DNA from: JABDJZ01 sp047611125
GTDB taxonomy: Bacteria; Bacteroidota; Rhodothermia; Rhodothermales; UBA10348
DNA length: 6,496 bases
Direction of reading: 5' to 3'
Assembly (NCBI GenBank): GCA_047611125.1
Contig: JBLFXH010000196.1
Span: forward strand, 1-6,496
Each line of letters begins with the position of its first letter. The first letter of the stretch is position 1. Positions 6,325 through 6,496 of this stretch are shown piece by piece. The notes under the pieces were generated by a model. It ran no database searches. It was not told where the DNA came from and was given only the letters and a program-made list of their open reading frames with translations. The position numbers and the translations under genes were made by a program.

Positions 6325-6496
6325 ATGGGCCGTCAGCATTCAGGAGACCTTAAGCGAATCTTGGGCTCCGAGCCAGAAGAAGGGGCGGGCCTGCAGGAAA
6401 TTTGGGACATGATGGAAGGCACCACTAAAGCTGTAGAGGAATTCCCCCAGGCCGGCCGCGTCAGTGATGTCTGGCAGGCGCTCGAGGCGCACGCAG
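6325..6496 (+). CDS. Probable FecR-like anti-sigma factor (3' end cut off)
   Basis: Only the first 57 codons are in the window and the frame is open to the edge. The segment is hydrophilic, with LQEIWDMMEG near 23-32 and FPQAGRVSDVWQALEAH near 40-56. The two spaced Trp-containing helices resemble the cytoplasmic N-terminal anti-sigma domain of FecR-type proteins. In that family this domain holds the sigma factor, and a later membrane segment and periplasmic FecR domain contact the receptor's STN domain. Those later parts lie outside the window. The position directly after an ECF sigma gene (17 bases from its stop) is the main support. ATG 6325 is chosen for its strong ribosome binding site; GTG 6304 is in the same frame and would add seven residues. 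A zinc-binding anti-sigma type is less likely, because no HxxxCxxC motif is seen so far. Confidence 0.68.
   Translation, partial: MGRQHSGDLKRILGSEPEEGAGLQEIWDMMEGTTKAVEEFPQAGRVSDVWQALEAHA

Overview
This is a protein-coding stretch of a GC-rich genome with every recognised gene on the + strand. It most resembles a Bacteroidota-type organism, possibly the GC-rich Rhodothermota/Balneolota side, with Gemmatimonadota as a weaker alternative. Three things suggest this: a MacB/FtsX-type permease of the two-FtsX-domain form common in Bacteroidota and ending in VNPAKVLRYE; a TonB-dependent receptor with the STN, carboxypeptidase-regulatory-like, plug and barrel order; and an ECF sigma factor followed by a probable FecR-like anti-sigma factor. 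Most starts also lack a Shine-Dalgarno sequence. The taxonomic call is inference from family style, not from a marker gene.

Layout. The 3' three-quarters of an ABC transporter permease fills the left edge (3-1766). A 184-base gap without a gene follows. Next is an acidic outer-membrane-type lipoprotein (1951-2856) that I cannot assign to a named function. Its stop codon lies inside a small 7-bp hairpin (2851-2868), followed at once by a 15-bp terminator-like hairpin (2875-2907). Only 16 bases later a large TonB-dependent receptor begins (2924-5704). A 39-base gap with no terminator leads to an ECF sigma factor (about 5744-6307), and a probable anti-sigma gene starts at 6325 and runs off the right edge.

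How the genes may work together. The receptor's periplasmic STN domain is the module that, in FecA-like systems, contacts a FecR-type anti-sigma factor and so controls an ECF sigma factor. A sigma gene and a probable anti-sigma gene lie directly downstream, so the right half reads as a cell-surface signalling and uptake unit. The lipoprotein in front of the receptor sits where SusD sits beside SusC in glycan systems, but it is not SusD-like. It is much smaller, very acidic, and ends in a calcium-loop-like Asp motif. The substrate is unknown. The permease is probably a separate unit.

I see no RNA gene, CRISPR array, insertion sequence or phage gene. Nothing here is plainly a new system. The most interesting points are the terminator-like hairpin placed just before the receptor start and the unusual lipoprotein partnered with an STN-type receptor.
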